From: Bacteroidota bacterium
GTDB taxonomy: Bacteria; Bacteroidota; Bacteroidia; NS11-12g; UBA9320
NCBI GenBank assembly: GCA_013359235.1
Contig: JABWCE010000003.1
Coordinates: forward strand, 62,001-126,000
DNA: 64,000 bases
Reading direction: 5' to 3'
Positions 9,537-18,141 of the stretch are shown piece after piece. The translations under genes and the position numbers were made by a program. The notes under the pieces are model-generated. The model made no database searches. It was not told the origin of the DNA and worked only from the letters and a program-made list of their open reading frames with translations. Within the stretch, counting starts at the first letter, position 1. The number at the start of each line of letters is the position of its first letter.

Positions 9537-10055
9537 ATGTTAAAATCAATTTTCACTTCAATTTTATTAACTTTTCTGTTTTCAACAGTTGTGTGTGCAA
9601 ACGATGATGATTCAACAAAATCAAACTCTTTGCCCCAAATTACTGTAAAAGATATTGACGGAAAATCTGTAAATTTTGCCCAAAGCATTACACCTGGACA
9701 AATTACTATTGTATCGTTTTGGGCTACCTGGTGCAAACCATGCTTACAAGAACTTGTAAATATTGACAATTTATATGAAGATTGGCAAAAAAAATATAAT
9801 GTTAAACTAATTGCTGTATCTATTGATGATAGCCGTACTGCACCAAAAGTTAAACCACTGGTAACAAGTAAAAACTGGACTTACGAGATTTTGATTGATA
9901 TAAACAGCGATTTAAAAAGAGCAATGAATGTAACTAACCCTCCTACTCTATTTTTAATAGATAAAAATGGTAAAATAGTTTTTACACATACAGGATATAT
10001 TGAAGGCGACGAAAACGAACTTGAAAAAAAAATTGCTGAATTAACTTCTCATTAA
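9537..10055 (+). CDS. TlpA-like periplasmic thioredoxin-fold protein
   Basis: A 172-residue protein with an N-terminal signal segment (ending near VVCANDDD) and a thioredoxin fold of the TlpA/ResA type. The redox motif is WATWCKPC (Cys near residues 66 and 69). The cis-proline loop appears as TNPPTLFLID and the strand IVFTHTGYIEG follows as in the family. It should exchange thiols and disulfides in the periplasm, for example in cytochrome c maturation or oxidative-protein repair; the partner is not shown. It ends 7 bp from the convergent TPR lipoprotein gene. Confidence 0.88.
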   Translation: MLKSIFTSILLTFLFSTVVCANDDDSTKSNSLPQITVKDIDGKSVNFAQSITPGQITIVSFWATWCKPCLQELVNIDNLYEDWQKKYNVKLIAVSIDDSRTAPKVKPLVTSKNWTYEILIDINSDLKRAMNVTNPPTLFLIDKNGKIVFTHTGYIEGDENELEKKIAELTSH

Positions 10056-10062
10056 TCTGCTT

Positions 10063-10872
10063 TTAAATTCCTGAATTGCTTTTTTTCAATAAGTATTCTG
10101 CAAGTTCTTCATCTGTTTTTTGAAGTAAATTTTCTTTCAAAATTACTTTTGCTTCTTTTGCCGCTTGGCTTTCGGGATATTTTTTAATTAATAATTCATA
10201 ATATTCTTTGGCTTTTTGAAGTTGTTTTAGCTCGTTCCAACAAACAAAGGCAGCAGTTGACAAAGCTTGTGGGCTTTTGTCATACTTTGTAAATCTTGTT
10301 GCTGTTTCTTCATACATTTTTACCGATTTTTCATAATCAGTACATAGTTGATAATACTTTGCAGATGTGAATGAAACATTAGCCAATTTTGCTGAATCAT
10401 TTATATTGCTTGTTTTAAGCCAATTTTCTAAAGCAATGGCTGCTTGGCGATACTCATGGGTTGAAAACTTAATTTTACCATCGCAAATCATAAAATAATA
10501 GGTTGCCGAATCTGCATTTTTTATATTCTCGTTGTAAATTCTGGCTTTTTTCAAATATATATTGTATAAGTTTTCAGTTTGACTGTATGTGTTTTTATAT
10601 TCATCTGCCAATTGCAAAGCTTCGTTCCAGTGTGATGTAAGGTATTTGAACATAAATGCTTTGTACAAGTATTTTTCTGATAATGTATCTTTAGGAAAAT
10701 TTTTGAAATACAAGATGTATTTATCAGCCAATTCATTCATTCCTTTGGGCGATGATGATGAATCAGAAATTTCTAAATCAAAAATTTCTTTTTCCAATCT
10801 TTCTTTTTTGGAAGTACAACTTACAATAATTACTATTGCCAAAAAGCAAAAAAAAATCTTTGAAATTCTCAT
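10063..10872 (-). CDS. TPR-repeat lipoprotein
   Basis: The 269-residue protein has a signal segment and a lipobox with Cys19 (IIVSC-TSKK), so it is a lipoprotein. The rest consists of helical TPR-like pairs, clearest in the second half (SAKYYQLCTDYEKSVKMYEE, AAFVCWNELKQLQKAKEYYE), similar to YbgF/BamD-type scaffolds. It probably acts as a scaffold in the periplasm; partners are unknown. It lies 12 bp after fabG on the same strand and is probably cotranscribed. Confidence 0.75.
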   Translation of the reverse strand: MRISKIFFCFLAIVIIVSCTSKKERLEKEIFDLEISDSSSSPKGMNELADKYILYFKNFPKDTLSEKYLYKAFMFKYLTSHWNEALQLADEYKNTYSQTENLYNIYLKKARIYNENIKNADSATYYFMICDGKIKFSTHEYRQAAIALENWLKTSNINDSAKLANVSFTSAKYYQLCTDYEKSVKMYEETATRFTKYDKSPQALSTAAFVCWNELKQLQKAKEYYELLIKKYPESQAAKEAKVILKENLLQKTDEELAEYLLKKSNSGI

Positions 10873-10884
10873 TTTTTAAATTTT

Positions 10885-11637
10885 TTACATCAACATTCCG
10901 CCACACACACTCAAAACTTGCCCTGTGATATAAGACGACAAATCTGAAGCGAGAAAAAGAGAAAGATTTGCTACATCTTCGGGTGTTCCACCACGCTTTA
11001 AAGGAATTTGTTCTGCCCAGGTTTTTATTACATCTTCGCCAAGTTGCGAAGTCATTTCTGTTTGTATAAATCCTGGTGTTATAGCATTACTTCTTATATT
11101 TCTTGAGCCAAGTTCTTTTGCTACAGATTTGGTAAAACCAATAATTCCTGCTTTAGATGCAGCATAGTTTGATTGGCCCGCATTGCCGTTTACACCTACT
11201 ACCGACGACATGTTTATTATTGAGCCACCTTTAATTTTTAAAAAATTGCGAATTGAAGCTTTTGTGAGATTAAATACCGATTTAAGGTTTACTTGCATTA
11301 TTTCATCCCATTGTTCTTCGGTCATTCTCATCAATAGGTTATCTCTTGTAATGCCTGCATTATTTACAAGAATATGAAAATCGCCAAATTCTTTTACAAC
11401 GTTTTCAATAAACTCATTTGCTTCAGTAAATTTTGATGCATCAGATTTGAATCCTTTAATTTTAACATTAAACTTTTCTGAAATTTCGTTTTCAAGGTCT
11501 GTTGCAGCCTGCACTGAGCTTGAATATGTAAAAGCTACATTTGCACCGTGTTGGGCAAATTTTGTAACTATTGCTTTGCCAATACCCCTTGTGCCACCTG
11601 TAACTATTGCTGTTTTGCCTTCTAATAATTTTGTCAT
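10885..11637 (-). CDS. fabG: 3-oxoacyl-[acyl-carrier-protein] reductase
   Basis: A 250-residue short-chain dehydrogenase. It has the cofactor loop TGGTRGIGKA, NNAG in strand 4, and the catalytic Ser-Tyr-Lys set (INMSSVVG, YAASKAG). The C-terminal ITGQVLSVCGGM matches FabG, which reduces 3-oxoacyl-ACP with NADPH in fatty-acid elongation. A -7 box TATTTTTG ends 4 bases before the ATG. The TPR lipoprotein gene follows closely. Confidence 0.93.
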   Translation of the reverse strand: MTKLLEGKTAIVTGGTRGIGKAIVTKFAQHGANVAFTYSSSVQAATDLENEISEKFNVKIKGFKSDASKFTEANEFIENVVKEFGDFHILVNNAGITRDNLLMRMTEEQWDEIMQVNLKSVFNLTKASIRNFLKIKGGSIINMSSVVGVNGNAGQSNYAASKAGIIGFTKSVAKELGSRNIRSNAITPGFIQTEMTSQLGEDVIKTWAEQIPLKRGGTPEDVANLSLFLASDLSSYITGQVLSVCGGMLM

Positions 11638-11641
11638 TCTG

Positions 11642-11649
11642 CAAAAATA
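11642..11649 (-). promoter_or_regulatory. -7 promoter box of fabG
   Basis: TATTTTTG on the minus strand fits TAnnTTTG. Only four bases (CAGA) separate it from the fabG ATG, so the transcript is expected to be leaderless or nearly so. Confidence 0.6.
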
Positions 11650-11691
11650 ATCTGTTATTAATTTTTACCAATGATAAAATTTTGCATAAAA

Positions 11692-11713
11692 AAAACCGGC
11701 AATTGCCGGTTTT
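11692..11713 (-). terminator. Rho-independent terminator of the lipoprotein gene
   Basis: AAAACCGGC-AATT-GCCGGTTTT is a perfect inverted repeat, 23 bp past the lipoprotein stop codon; the minus strand continues with a T-run. It may act in both directions. Confidence 0.85.
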
Positions 11714-11736
11714 AAATATGAAAAAAAAATTAAATC

Positions 11737-12276
11737 TTACTGGTCTTCAATCCTTAAAACTTCAAATGCTCCGGCAGAAATAGTTGCAGTAGCAAGGCTT
11801 CCGGCTTCCTGCAAATCTCCCGAAAATGTACCTTTTATTCTACCGAGAATTGGGTCATATTTCGTTACGTTAATAGTCATTTCTTTGTTTGGTTGTGTTG
11901 TAAATTCGTATTCTTTACGTGTAACACCGCTGCCTGTGGCAATTGAAATATTTACATAATCAGGGTTTGTAGAGTGCTTAAACGAACCTATTTTATTCCC
12001 TGGAAATTTTAATTCAAATTCAGCGTATTTTGAACCATCAAAACCTGTTACGGTAATTGTAGTTTGGTCTGTTGTAGATCTGTATTGCCCAACCATTGTA
12101 GTACTGTCCCATGTTAAATTATAAGTTGTAATCCCATTAAATTTAAAAGTATTTACAGGTTTGGGTTTGGTTGTTTTGGTAGTATCAGGTTGAGGATCGT
12201 CACCTCCACCATCATTACAATTTTGAAAGGGAATAGCAGCTAATGCTAAAAGCGATATAAATAGTATTTTTTTCAT
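11737..12276 (-). CDS. Hypothetical lipoprotein
   Basis: A 179-residue lipoprotein: signal segment MKKILFISLLALAAIPF, then lipobox Cys20 followed by acidic and glycine residues (NDGGGDD), which fits the surface-export signal of Bacteroidota lipoproteins. A Thr/Lys/Pro-rich linker precedes a beta-rich domain of about 130 residues (TYNLTWDSTTMVGQYR, ATISAGAFEVLRI). I do not recognise the domain. The gene stands alone between its terminator and the next operon. Confidence 0.7.
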   Translation of the reverse strand: MKKILFISLLALAAIPFQNCNDGGGDDPQPDTTKTTKPKPVNTFKFNGITTYNLTWDSTTMVGQYRSTTDQTTITVTGFDGSKYAEFELKFPGNKIGSFKHSTNPDYVNISIATGSGVTRKEYEFTTQPNKEMTINVTKYDPILGRIKGTFSGDLQEAGSLATATISAGAFEVLRIEDQ

Positions 12277-12342
12277 TTTTATTGTTTTATGGTTACAATT
12301 TTATATAATTTTTAAATATTGAACAACATTTATTTTAAAATT

Positions 12343-13188
12343 TTACACATCATTTTGTTCTTCAAAACTGCCATACCTTGTAAATAGCGAAGCTAACCCA
12401 ACCGATATAATTCCTGTTTGAAGAAATATTACAAGAAAATTGAAATACAAATCGGATTTATCAAATTTTATATAGTTCATAGGTATATAAAGCAAAATTT
12501 GCAAAACCAATGAAATTATTATAAAATTTAAAACACCAAATACAGCAATTTTAAATGCTCTGCCACCGGTAATAGTTTGAAATGAGTATTTTAAAGCATC
12601 GCTAAATTGCATTTCGCCAATTACAATTCCCGGAGCAAACAAAATGCTTCTAATTACAACCATTATTAAGAAAAATAACGAAATTATGCTAAAAACCGGG
12701 TTTGACTTTATGCTTATAATTCCTAAACTAAACACTGTAATAAATATTGGTGAAAAAACCAAAAGATATATTAAAATGCTAATAGTTTCCTTAAAAGGTT
12801 TAAAATACCAAACAATATTAGTATCTTCACCTATTATCATTTTTTTAAAAATCCTCTGACTGGCAGCCAAATTATATGAAACAAATAAAATCATTAAGCC
12901 TAATCCTGCAAAAATCAGATTAATAATTTGCGGATTTTTTATAATTAACTCCTGTATTTTTTTTGATTGATCAAACATTTGCGATGGATTATTCTGTTGT
13001 TCAGAAAAGATTTCACTAATTTGTTCGATAGTTTCTTTGTTTATAAAGTTTAAAAAAGCAAATTTAATAAGCAAAAAATAAATTGACGACAGTAAAACTG
13101 CAAAAATTAAAATTTTGAAAAAAGTAAAGATCAAAAGCTTGTAAAAAGCTTGTACAGGTTGTATTTTAAATAGTTTGTATAACATCAT
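12343..13188 (-). CDS. Multi-pass inner membrane protein of unknown function
   Basis: The ATG at 13188 overlaps the DUF547 stop codon in an ATGA arrangement, which suggests translational coupling; a TTG 21 bases upstream is less likely. The 281-residue product has about six hydrophobic segments, first near residues 22-45, then a polar stretch with NNPSQMFDQSKK, then pairs of helices to the C-terminus. Arrangement and composition recall DUF4013/YckC-like helical bundles, but I cannot place it. It is third in a glycosyltransferase-DUF547-membrane protein unit. Confidence 0.75.
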   Translation of the reverse strand: MMLYKLFKIQPVQAFYKLLIFTFFKILIFAVLLSSIYFLLIKFAFLNFINKETIEQISEIFSEQQNNPSQMFDQSKKIQELIIKNPQIINLIFAGLGLMILFVSYNLAASQRIFKKMIIGEDTNIVWYFKPFKETISILIYLLVFSPIFITVFSLGIISIKSNPVFSIISLFFLIMVVIRSILFAPGIVIGEMQFSDALKYSFQTITGGRAFKIAVFGVLNFIIISLVLQILLYIPMNYIKFDKSDLYFNFLVIFLQTGIISVGLASLFTRYGSFEEQNDV

Positions 13189-13961
13189 TTTTCGATAGTA
13201 TTTAACCAAGGATTTAGTTCTTCCTCGTCAAACTTAACTTTTTCGTATTTTGGAAAAAAATTATCAATATAAACTGCTTTGGGTGTTTTTAGGTAATTGA
13301 TTTCATATCCGTCAAAAATCATCTCTAATTGAATTGATTTCAAATCTTTTTTATAATTTTTAATCCAGTCAAAAATCACGATTTTATTGTTTTTCGAAAA
13401 ATTGTTAATGTGTTGCAATTTAAAATTATTAAATGCTTCGGAAATATCGGCATTTTCAATTATCTGAAATGGCGGATAACCAAACAATCCGCGATACATA
13501 CAAAAAATCACTCTGTAATCATTCTTTGTGGGTTTAAGTTTTTTTATTAAACTATCTTTTTTAGTTAGCGAAGATTTTTTAAAACCTAAAGTTTTATTTT
13601 TAATACCACATCTCAAAAATTCATGTTCGATATCAAATAAACTCAATTTTTTTTGAGCAATTACAATTTCTCTTTTTTTATAAAAGTTTGTGTAATTGCC
13701 TGCATTTGCAGTATCTCGCAGGTTTAAAAGCATAAATGAATTATAAATATTAAGCCAAAAAGCAAATTTTTGTTCATCAGTTTTAAGCATTTGGCTATAT
13801 TTTTTCAAATCAGCATTTGCAAGTAAATCTATTTGTTGTTTATTGAATGGTTTAAATCGGGCATTGTTTGCAATTTGAACAGAAATGTTAAGTGCATCGT
13901 CAGACTGGGCAAATACGGCATATCCGTAAAAAATTAAAATTAGCGTTTTAATAATTTTCAT
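13185..13961 (-). CDS. DUF547 domain protein, secreted
   Basis: The 258-residue protein starts with a signal peptide (cleavage near YAVFAQ). It has the DUF547 hallmarks: AFWLNIYNSFML, then FDIEHEFLRCG, and later a short CMYRGLFGYPPF element. DUF547 proteins resemble papain-like/transglutaminase folds but their function is not established. The start overlaps the preceding glycosyltransferase stop by four bases and the end overlaps the following membrane protein start, so the three are probably translated in a coupled way. Confidence 0.85.
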   Translation of the reverse strand: MKIIKTLILIFYGYAVFAQSDDALNISVQIANNARFKPFNKQQIDLLANADLKKYSQMLKTDEQKFAFWLNIYNSFMLLNLRDTANAGNYTNFYKKREIVIAQKKLSLFDIEHEFLRCGIKNKTLGFKKSSLTKKDSLIKKLKPTKNDYRVIFCMYRGLFGYPPFQIIENADISEAFNNFKLQHINNFSKNNKIVIFDWIKNYKKDLKSIQLEMIFDGYEINYLKTPKAVYIDNFFPKYEKVKFDEEELNPWLNTIEK

Positions 13962-14827
13962 AAAATTTTATAATTTTTATTCTCGCCTATTCTCCATCCT
14001 GTGTTTTTTTCGATAAAATGTAGAAACTTGTTTTTTAAATTGTAATTTTTAATTTCGGGGTTACGGTCAAATTTCCAATTTTTAAGGCTTATTCTATTGT
14101 GCATTACTTTGGGATGTGTACCTGTAAAATATGAAACAGAATCAATCAATGAATAATCAAAATCTTTATTTACATCAAATTTTTTATTCAAATATTCATC
14201 GCTGTGCCAATATTTGCCTGCTTCGGCATTTTTTATCATCATACTTTTGGGGGGGCGTACCCAGCCGTAATGATAAATTGAAGCATTTATCAGTTTTACT
14301 TTAAGTTTTCTACCTTCAATTCTAAAACCTTGTGCATCTTTCCATGATTTTACGCCTAAATTATTTTTTATAATTCTGATTTCATGTCTGTACCATCGAC
14401 GGCTATCGGCAACAAAATCATAAGAACCATAAAAATGAAAATATTTAAAAAGCAAACCTTCAACTGAAGTATTATTTTTCCATTTAATCATTGTATTTTT
14501 AATGGTTTCATAGTCATTTTCATGAAAACATTCGTCGCCTTGAATATATATGCACCAATCGGCTTGAGGATTTACCGCAGCAAGAGCTTTATCGGTTTCA
14601 AGAGCCAAAACTTCTCCGCCTTTTCTCAAAGAATCGTCCCAAATGGTATTTATAATTTTTAATTTATTGCTCCCAATAGATTTTATCAAATTTAAGGTCT
14701 CATCGTCAGATTTTCCAACCGCTACAACTACTTCATCGCAAAGCGGCAAAATAGAATTTATAGCTTCCAATACCGGAAAATCTAATTTTACGGCATTTCT
14801 AATAAATGTAAACCCTGAAACAAACAA
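13958..14827 (-). CDS. Glycosyltransferase family 2-like protein
   Basis: An ATG at 14872 would add 15 residues, but a -7 box TAATTTTG (14843-14850) lies downstream of it and relatives begin just before VSGFTFIRNA, so the TTG at 14827 is taken as the start (289 residues). The GT-A core is visible: VSGFTFIRNAV, the strand DEVVVAVGKSDDET, and DWCIYIQGDECFHE in place of the DxD loop. Tryptophan- and histidine-rich stretches (RRWYRHEIRI, YHYGWVRPP) lie in the acceptor half. The protein is probably cytoplasmic. The donor and acceptor are not known. Confidence 0.82.
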   Translation of the reverse strand: MFVSGFTFIRNAVKLDFPVLEAINSILPLCDEVVVAVGKSDDETLNLIKSIGSNKLKIINTIWDDSLRKGGEVLALETDKALAAVNPQADWCIYIQGDECFHENDYETIKNTMIKWKNNTSVEGLLFKYFHFYGSYDFVADSRRWYRHEIRIIKNNLGVKSWKDAQGFRIEGRKLKVKLINASIYHYGWVRPPKSMMIKNAEAGKYWHSDEYLNKKFDVNKDFDYSLIDSVSYFTGTHPKVMHNRISLKNWKFDRNPEIKNYNLKNKFLHFIEKNTGWRIGENKNYKIL

Positions 14828-14842
14828 AATGAATATTTTTTT

Positions 14843-14850
14843 CAAAATTA
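14843..14850 (-). promoter_or_regulatory. -7 promoter box that decides the glycosyltransferase start
   Basis: TAATTTTG on the minus strand lies inside the longer reading from 14872 and 15 bases before the TTG at 14827. If used, the transcript would lack the upstream ATG. Confidence 0.5.
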
Positions 14851-14936
14851 ATATAAATGTACTGCTGCACATATATTATGAACTGAAAAATATAAAGTTT
14901 TAAAAAATCTCGGCTTATACATGAAAAATTATTATT

Positions 14937-14944
14937 TAAGTTTG
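14937..14944 (+). promoter_or_regulatory. -7 promoter box of the cystathionine beta-synthase gene
   Basis: TAAGTTTG fits TAnnTTTG and ends four bases (CCGC) before the ATG at 14949. Confidence 0.6.
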
Positions 14945-14948
14945 CCGC

Positions 14949-16313
14949 ATGAAATATTTTAATAATATTCTCGAAACAATTGGCAATACACCATTGGTAA
15001 AGATTAATAAAATTACATCATCAATTCCGGCAATAGTACTTGCCAAAATTGAAACTTTTAATCCCGGTAATTCTATAAAAGACCGTATGGCTTTAAAAAT
15101 GATTGAAGATGCCGAAAACAACGGCAAACTAAAACCTGGCGGTGTAATTGTTGAAGGCACGAGCGGAAACACAGGTATGGGTTTGGCAATTGCTGCAGTT
15201 ATTAAAGGTTATAAATGTATATTTACAACAACCGATAAACAAAGTAAAGAAAAAGTAGATGCATTAAAGGCATTTGGTGCCGAAGTAATTGTATGTCCTA
15301 CAGATGTAGAACCTGAAGACCCCCGCTCATATTATTCAGTATCGAGCCGTTTAGAAAAAGAAATTCCCAATGCATGGAAACCCGACCAGTACAATAATTT
15401 AAGTAATTCGGTAGCTCATTACGAACAAACAGGACCTGAAATTTGGGAGCAAACCGAAGGAAAAATTACACATCTTGTAGTAGGTGTTGGTACCGGAGGC
15501 ACTATAAGTGGAACAGCCAGATATCTTAAAGAAAAAAATCCTTTGATAAAAGTATGGGGAATTGATACTTATGGCTCGGTTTTTAAAAAATATAAGGAAA
15601 CCGGAATTTTTGATAAAAACGAAATTTATCCATATATAACCGAAGGAATAGGTGAAGATTTTCTTCCTGAAAATGTTGATTTCAGCTTGATAGACCATTT
15701 CGAAAAAGTAACAGATAAAGATGCTGCGATTATGACAAGACGCATCGCCCGTGAAGAAGGTATTTTTGCAGGAAATAGTGCCGGTAGTGCAATGGCGGGA
15801 CTGGTGCAATTGGCAAATAATTTTAAAAAAGACGATGTAGTTGTTGTAATTTTTCACGACCACGGCACAAGATATTTAGGCAAAATGTTTAACGATGACT
15901 GGATGATAGACCGCGGATTTATTGAAAAGAAAACTAAAAAAATTGCAATTGATTTGATTGAACCGCATAAGCATTTGCCTTTGGTGTATGTGTACGAAAA
16001 CACTTTGGTTTCTGAAGCATTTGAATTAATGGAAAAGTATAATATTTCTCAAATGCCTGTAAAAAATAAGAATAACGAATTTTCAGGTAGCTTGAGCGAT
16101 AGCGATATGTTTGCAAAAATTATTAAAAACAAAAATCTGCTAAACGATGAAGTACAAAATATAATGCAAACACCTTTCCCTAAAGTAAAACCTAATGATT
16201 CAATAGAGTTAATTTCCGGAATGTTCAATTCTCATCAGGCTGTTTTAATGACTGATATGGCAGGCAATACTCATATAATTACAAAGTCTGATATTATTTC
16301 ATCAATAGAATAA
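14949..16313 (+). CDS. PLP-dependent cystathionine beta-synthase / cysteine synthase with CBS domain pair
   Basis: The 454-residue protein joins a fold-type II PLP domain (about 1-320) to two CBS domains (about 335-454). In the first part NTPLVKI, the PLP lysine in NSIKDRMA, the substrate loop EGTSGNTGMG and the phosphate loop GVGTGGTISG are all intact. The C-terminal repeats (NTLVSEAFELMEKYNISQMPV, NDSIELISGMFNSHQAVLM) are CBS motifs that usually bind adenosyl ligands. It should condense serine or O-acetylserine with homocysteine or sulfide; which substrate dominates cannot be read from the sequence. It has its own promoter and stands alone. Confidence 0.9.
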   Translation: MKYFNNILETIGNTPLVKINKITSSIPAIVLAKIETFNPGNSIKDRMALKMIEDAENNGKLKPGGVIVEGTSGNTGMGLAIAAVIKGYKCIFTTTDKQSKEKVDALKAFGAEVIVCPTDVEPEDPRSYYSVSSRLEKEIPNAWKPDQYNNLSNSVAHYEQTGPEIWEQTEGKITHLVVGVGTGGTISGTARYLKEKNPLIKVWGIDTYGSVFKKYKETGIFDKNEIYPYITEGIGEDFLPENVDFSLIDHFEKVTDKDAAIMTRRIAREEGIFAGNSAGSAMAGLVQLANNFKKDDVVVVIFHDHGTRYLGKMFNDDWMIDRGFIEKKTKKIAIDLIEPHKHLPLVYVYENTLVSEAFELMEKYNISQMPVKNKNNEFSGSLSDSDMFAKIIKNKNLLNDEVQNIMQTPFPKVKPNDSIELISGMFNSHQAVLMTDMAGNTHIITKSDIISSIE

Positions 16314-16514
16314 ATTAATTTATTTTATGATTTTCGTCATTTTTCAATAATTAATATAAAAAAATAAAAATAAATTAATTATTAATAAAAATAGCCGAAT
16401 AATTAGTATTTTCAAGTGCTGTATTAGCAAATTTATTTTTTTATTAGAACATGATATAAATCTTAATCACCTGATTTATGCTTCAAATCATAAAACATAG
16501 TTTTTGTATAGATT

Positions 16515-16522
16515 TAACTTTG
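16515..16522 (+). promoter_or_regulatory. -7 promoter box of the fasciclin gene
   Basis: TAACTTTG fits TAnnTTTG and lies 27 bases before the ATG at 16550, at the end of a 236-bp AT-rich intergenic region. Confidence 0.55.
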
Positions 16523-16549
16523 AACCCGAGTTTATAACCAATATAAAAT

Positions 16550-17125
16550 ATGAAATCAAAAATCTTCTCAATTATTACTTTTTGTTCTATGGTTGCATTA
16601 TTTTCATGCAATTCGGGAACTACAACCGATTCAAGTTCAAATTCTACATCAAACAATGAAACGAGTACAAATGCTTCTGGTCAATCAGGAGTACAAGATG
16701 ATGTATCAGCAAAGAATATCGTACAAGTAGCTTCGGGCAGCAAAGACCACACAACTTTGGTTACAGCCGTAAAAGCAGGTGAACTTGTAGATGCTTTGAG
16801 TAATGCAGGACCATTTACAGTATTTGCACCTACAAATGCAGCTTTCGACAAATTGCCAGCCGGTACAGTTGAGGGATTATTAAAACCAGAAAAGAAAGAA
16901 ACATTACAAGACATATTACAATATCACGTTTTTGTTGGGGTTTTAAAAGCAGAATCATTTACTGACGGACAAATTCTTGGACAAGTGAATGGTGGGAATA
17001 TTAAAATTTCAATTAAAGACGGAAAAGTAATGATAAATGATAAAGCTACAATTGTAGCCTCAATAACAACCAGCAATGGAATAATTCATGTTATTGATGA
17101 AGTTTTGCTACCACCATCCAATTAA
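16550..17125 (+). CDS. Fasciclin (FAS1) domain lipoprotein
   Basis: The 191-residue product has a signal segment with lipobox Cys20 (LFSC-NSG), a Ser/Thr/Asn-rich linker, and one FAS1 domain (about 60-190). The FAS1 boxes are clear: GPFTVFAPTNAAFDKLP, then DILQYHVFVG, and NGIIHVIDEVLLP at the end. FAS1 domains mediate adhesion or protein contacts at the cell surface or in the periplasm. It is a single gene followed by a strong terminator. Confidence 0.93.
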   Translation: MKSKIFSIITFCSMVALFSCNSGTTTDSSSNSTSNNETSTNASGQSGVQDDVSAKNIVQVASGSKDHTTLVTAVKAGELVDALSNAGPFTVFAPTNAAFDKLPAGTVEGLLKPEKKETLQDILQYHVFVGVLKAESFTDGQILGQVNGGNIKISIKDGKVMINDKATIVASITTSNGIIHVIDEVLLPPSN

Positions 17126-17146
17126 TATTTTTTCGTCAAACAAATT

Positions 17147-17180
17147 CAGGCTCGTACAAAATGCGAGCCTGTTTGTTTTT
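17147..17180 (+). terminator. Terminator of the fasciclin gene
   Basis: CAGGCTCG (17147-17154) pairs with CGAGCCTG (17164-17171) around a nine-base loop and is followed by a T-rich run. Confidence 0.88.
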
Positions 17181-17195
17181 TAAAAAAGTAAGTAA

Positions 17196-17232
17196 ACAAA
17201 AAATCCTGTACAAAATTGATTGTACAGGATTT
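17196..17232 (-). terminator. Terminator of the HU gene
   Basis: AAATCCTGTACA (17201-17212) and TGTACAGGATTT (17221-17232) form a 12-bp stem; on the minus strand the hairpin is followed by a T-run. It serves the convergent HU gene. Confidence 0.88.
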
Positions 17233-17257
17233 TTGATAAATAAATTACTTACGGTAA

Positions 17258-17530
17258 TTAATTAACTGCTGAAGCCAAATCAGCTCCTGCTTTAAATTTA
17301 ACTACATTTTTGGCTTTGATTTTAATCTCTTTGCCAGTTTGTGGATTGCGTCCTGTTCTGGCTGCTCTTTTTGATACAGAGAAAGTACCAAAACCAACAA
17401 GAATTAATTTGTCGCCCTTTTTAAGAGCGCTTGAAGTTGAATCGCAAAAAGCATTCAAAGCATTTTGTGCTTGAGCTTTTGTGATACCTGCGGCTGATGC
17501 CATTGCTGAAACTAAGTCTGATTTGTTCAT
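17258..17530 (-). CDS. HU family DNA-binding protein
   Basis: A 90-residue protein of normal HU length. It has the N-terminal helices (MNKSDLVSAMASAAG), the turn LVGFGTFSV, the arm RTGRNPQTGKEIKI with the intercalating proline in RNPQTG, and the closing VKFKAGADL. HU bends DNA and compacts the nucleoid as a dimer. It stands alone with a strong terminator, as expected for an abundant protein. Confidence 0.95.
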   Translation of the reverse strand: MNKSDLVSAMASAAGITKAQAQNALNAFCDSTSSALKKGDKLILVGFGTFSVSKRAARTGRNPQTGKEIKIKAKNVVKFKAGADLASAVN

Positions 17531-17601
17531 ATTTTAAAATTTTATTTTTGAATATTTAACAGAACAATATTCGTACATAGTCTTTGTATTTTACAACTGC
17601 T

Positions 17602-18141
17602 TTATTCAATTGTTGATAAAAGCAGGCTGTTTGTGAATAAAATAGGGGTTAAACCCTCATTTATTATAACTTTCGCCTTGCTTTGAGCATAAAAATCACA
17701 TCTTTCGTTGTATAATTTCTCAATTTTTTCTTCAATTGATACTTCATTTTTTAGCAGAGGCCTTTTATTTTTATATATTTTTAGCCTTTTTACGATTAAA
17801 TCAGTATCGGCATTCAGCCAAATTGTAATTCCGTTTGCATTCATAAAATCCATAAGATTGTTATTACAAGCTGTTCCGCCTCCTGTAGCTATTATTGTAT
17901 TTGATGAACATTGTTTTACTATTTTCTTTATTATTTCTGATTCTTTTTTTCTGAAGAAATCCTCATTTTGAGTTTCAAAAATTCTGCTAATTGACATTTT
18001 GCAATTATTTTCAATTAAAATATCGGTGTCATAAAAATTCATTTTGAGAATTTCGGCTGCTTTTTTGCCAAAATAACTTTTGCCAACGCCAGGCATTCCT
18101 ACTAAAAAGTATATAGTAAACTTTTTATTCAAGTGTGACAC
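17602..18141 (-). CDS. aroK: Shikimate kinase
   Basis: A P-loop kinase of 179 residues when started at the GTG at 18141 (a TTG at 18132 is the alternative; no ATG is available). Walker A is GMPGVGKSYFGK, the shikimate-binding FYDTDILIE aspartate follows, FFRKKESE and ATGGGTACN give the substrate-binding arginine and glycine loop, and the lid holds KNKRPLL. It phosphorylates shikimate at position 3 in aromatic amino-acid synthesis. The start lies inside the upstream permease gene by 17 bp, so the two are probably coupled. Confidence 0.92.
   Translation of the reverse strand: MSHLNKKFTIYFLVGMPGVGKSYFGKKAAEILKMNFYDTDILIENNCKMSISRIFETQNEDFFRKKESEIIKKIVKQCSSNTIIATGGGTACNNNLMDFMNANGITIWLNADTDLIVKRLKIYKNKRPLLKNEVSIEEKIEKLYNERCDFYAQSKAKVIINEGLTPILFTNSLLLSTIE

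Noticed and set aside
15399..15863. 154-codon open frame antisense to the cystathionine beta-synthase gene
   Set aside because: A shadow of the real gene: rich in Tyr, Phe, Ile and Asn from reverse-complement codons and without domain similarity.
16472..16490. TGATTT-N7-AAATCA inverted repeat upstream of the fasciclin gene
   Set aside because: Only six bases per arm in very AT-rich DNA and odd spacing; not distinguishable from chance.
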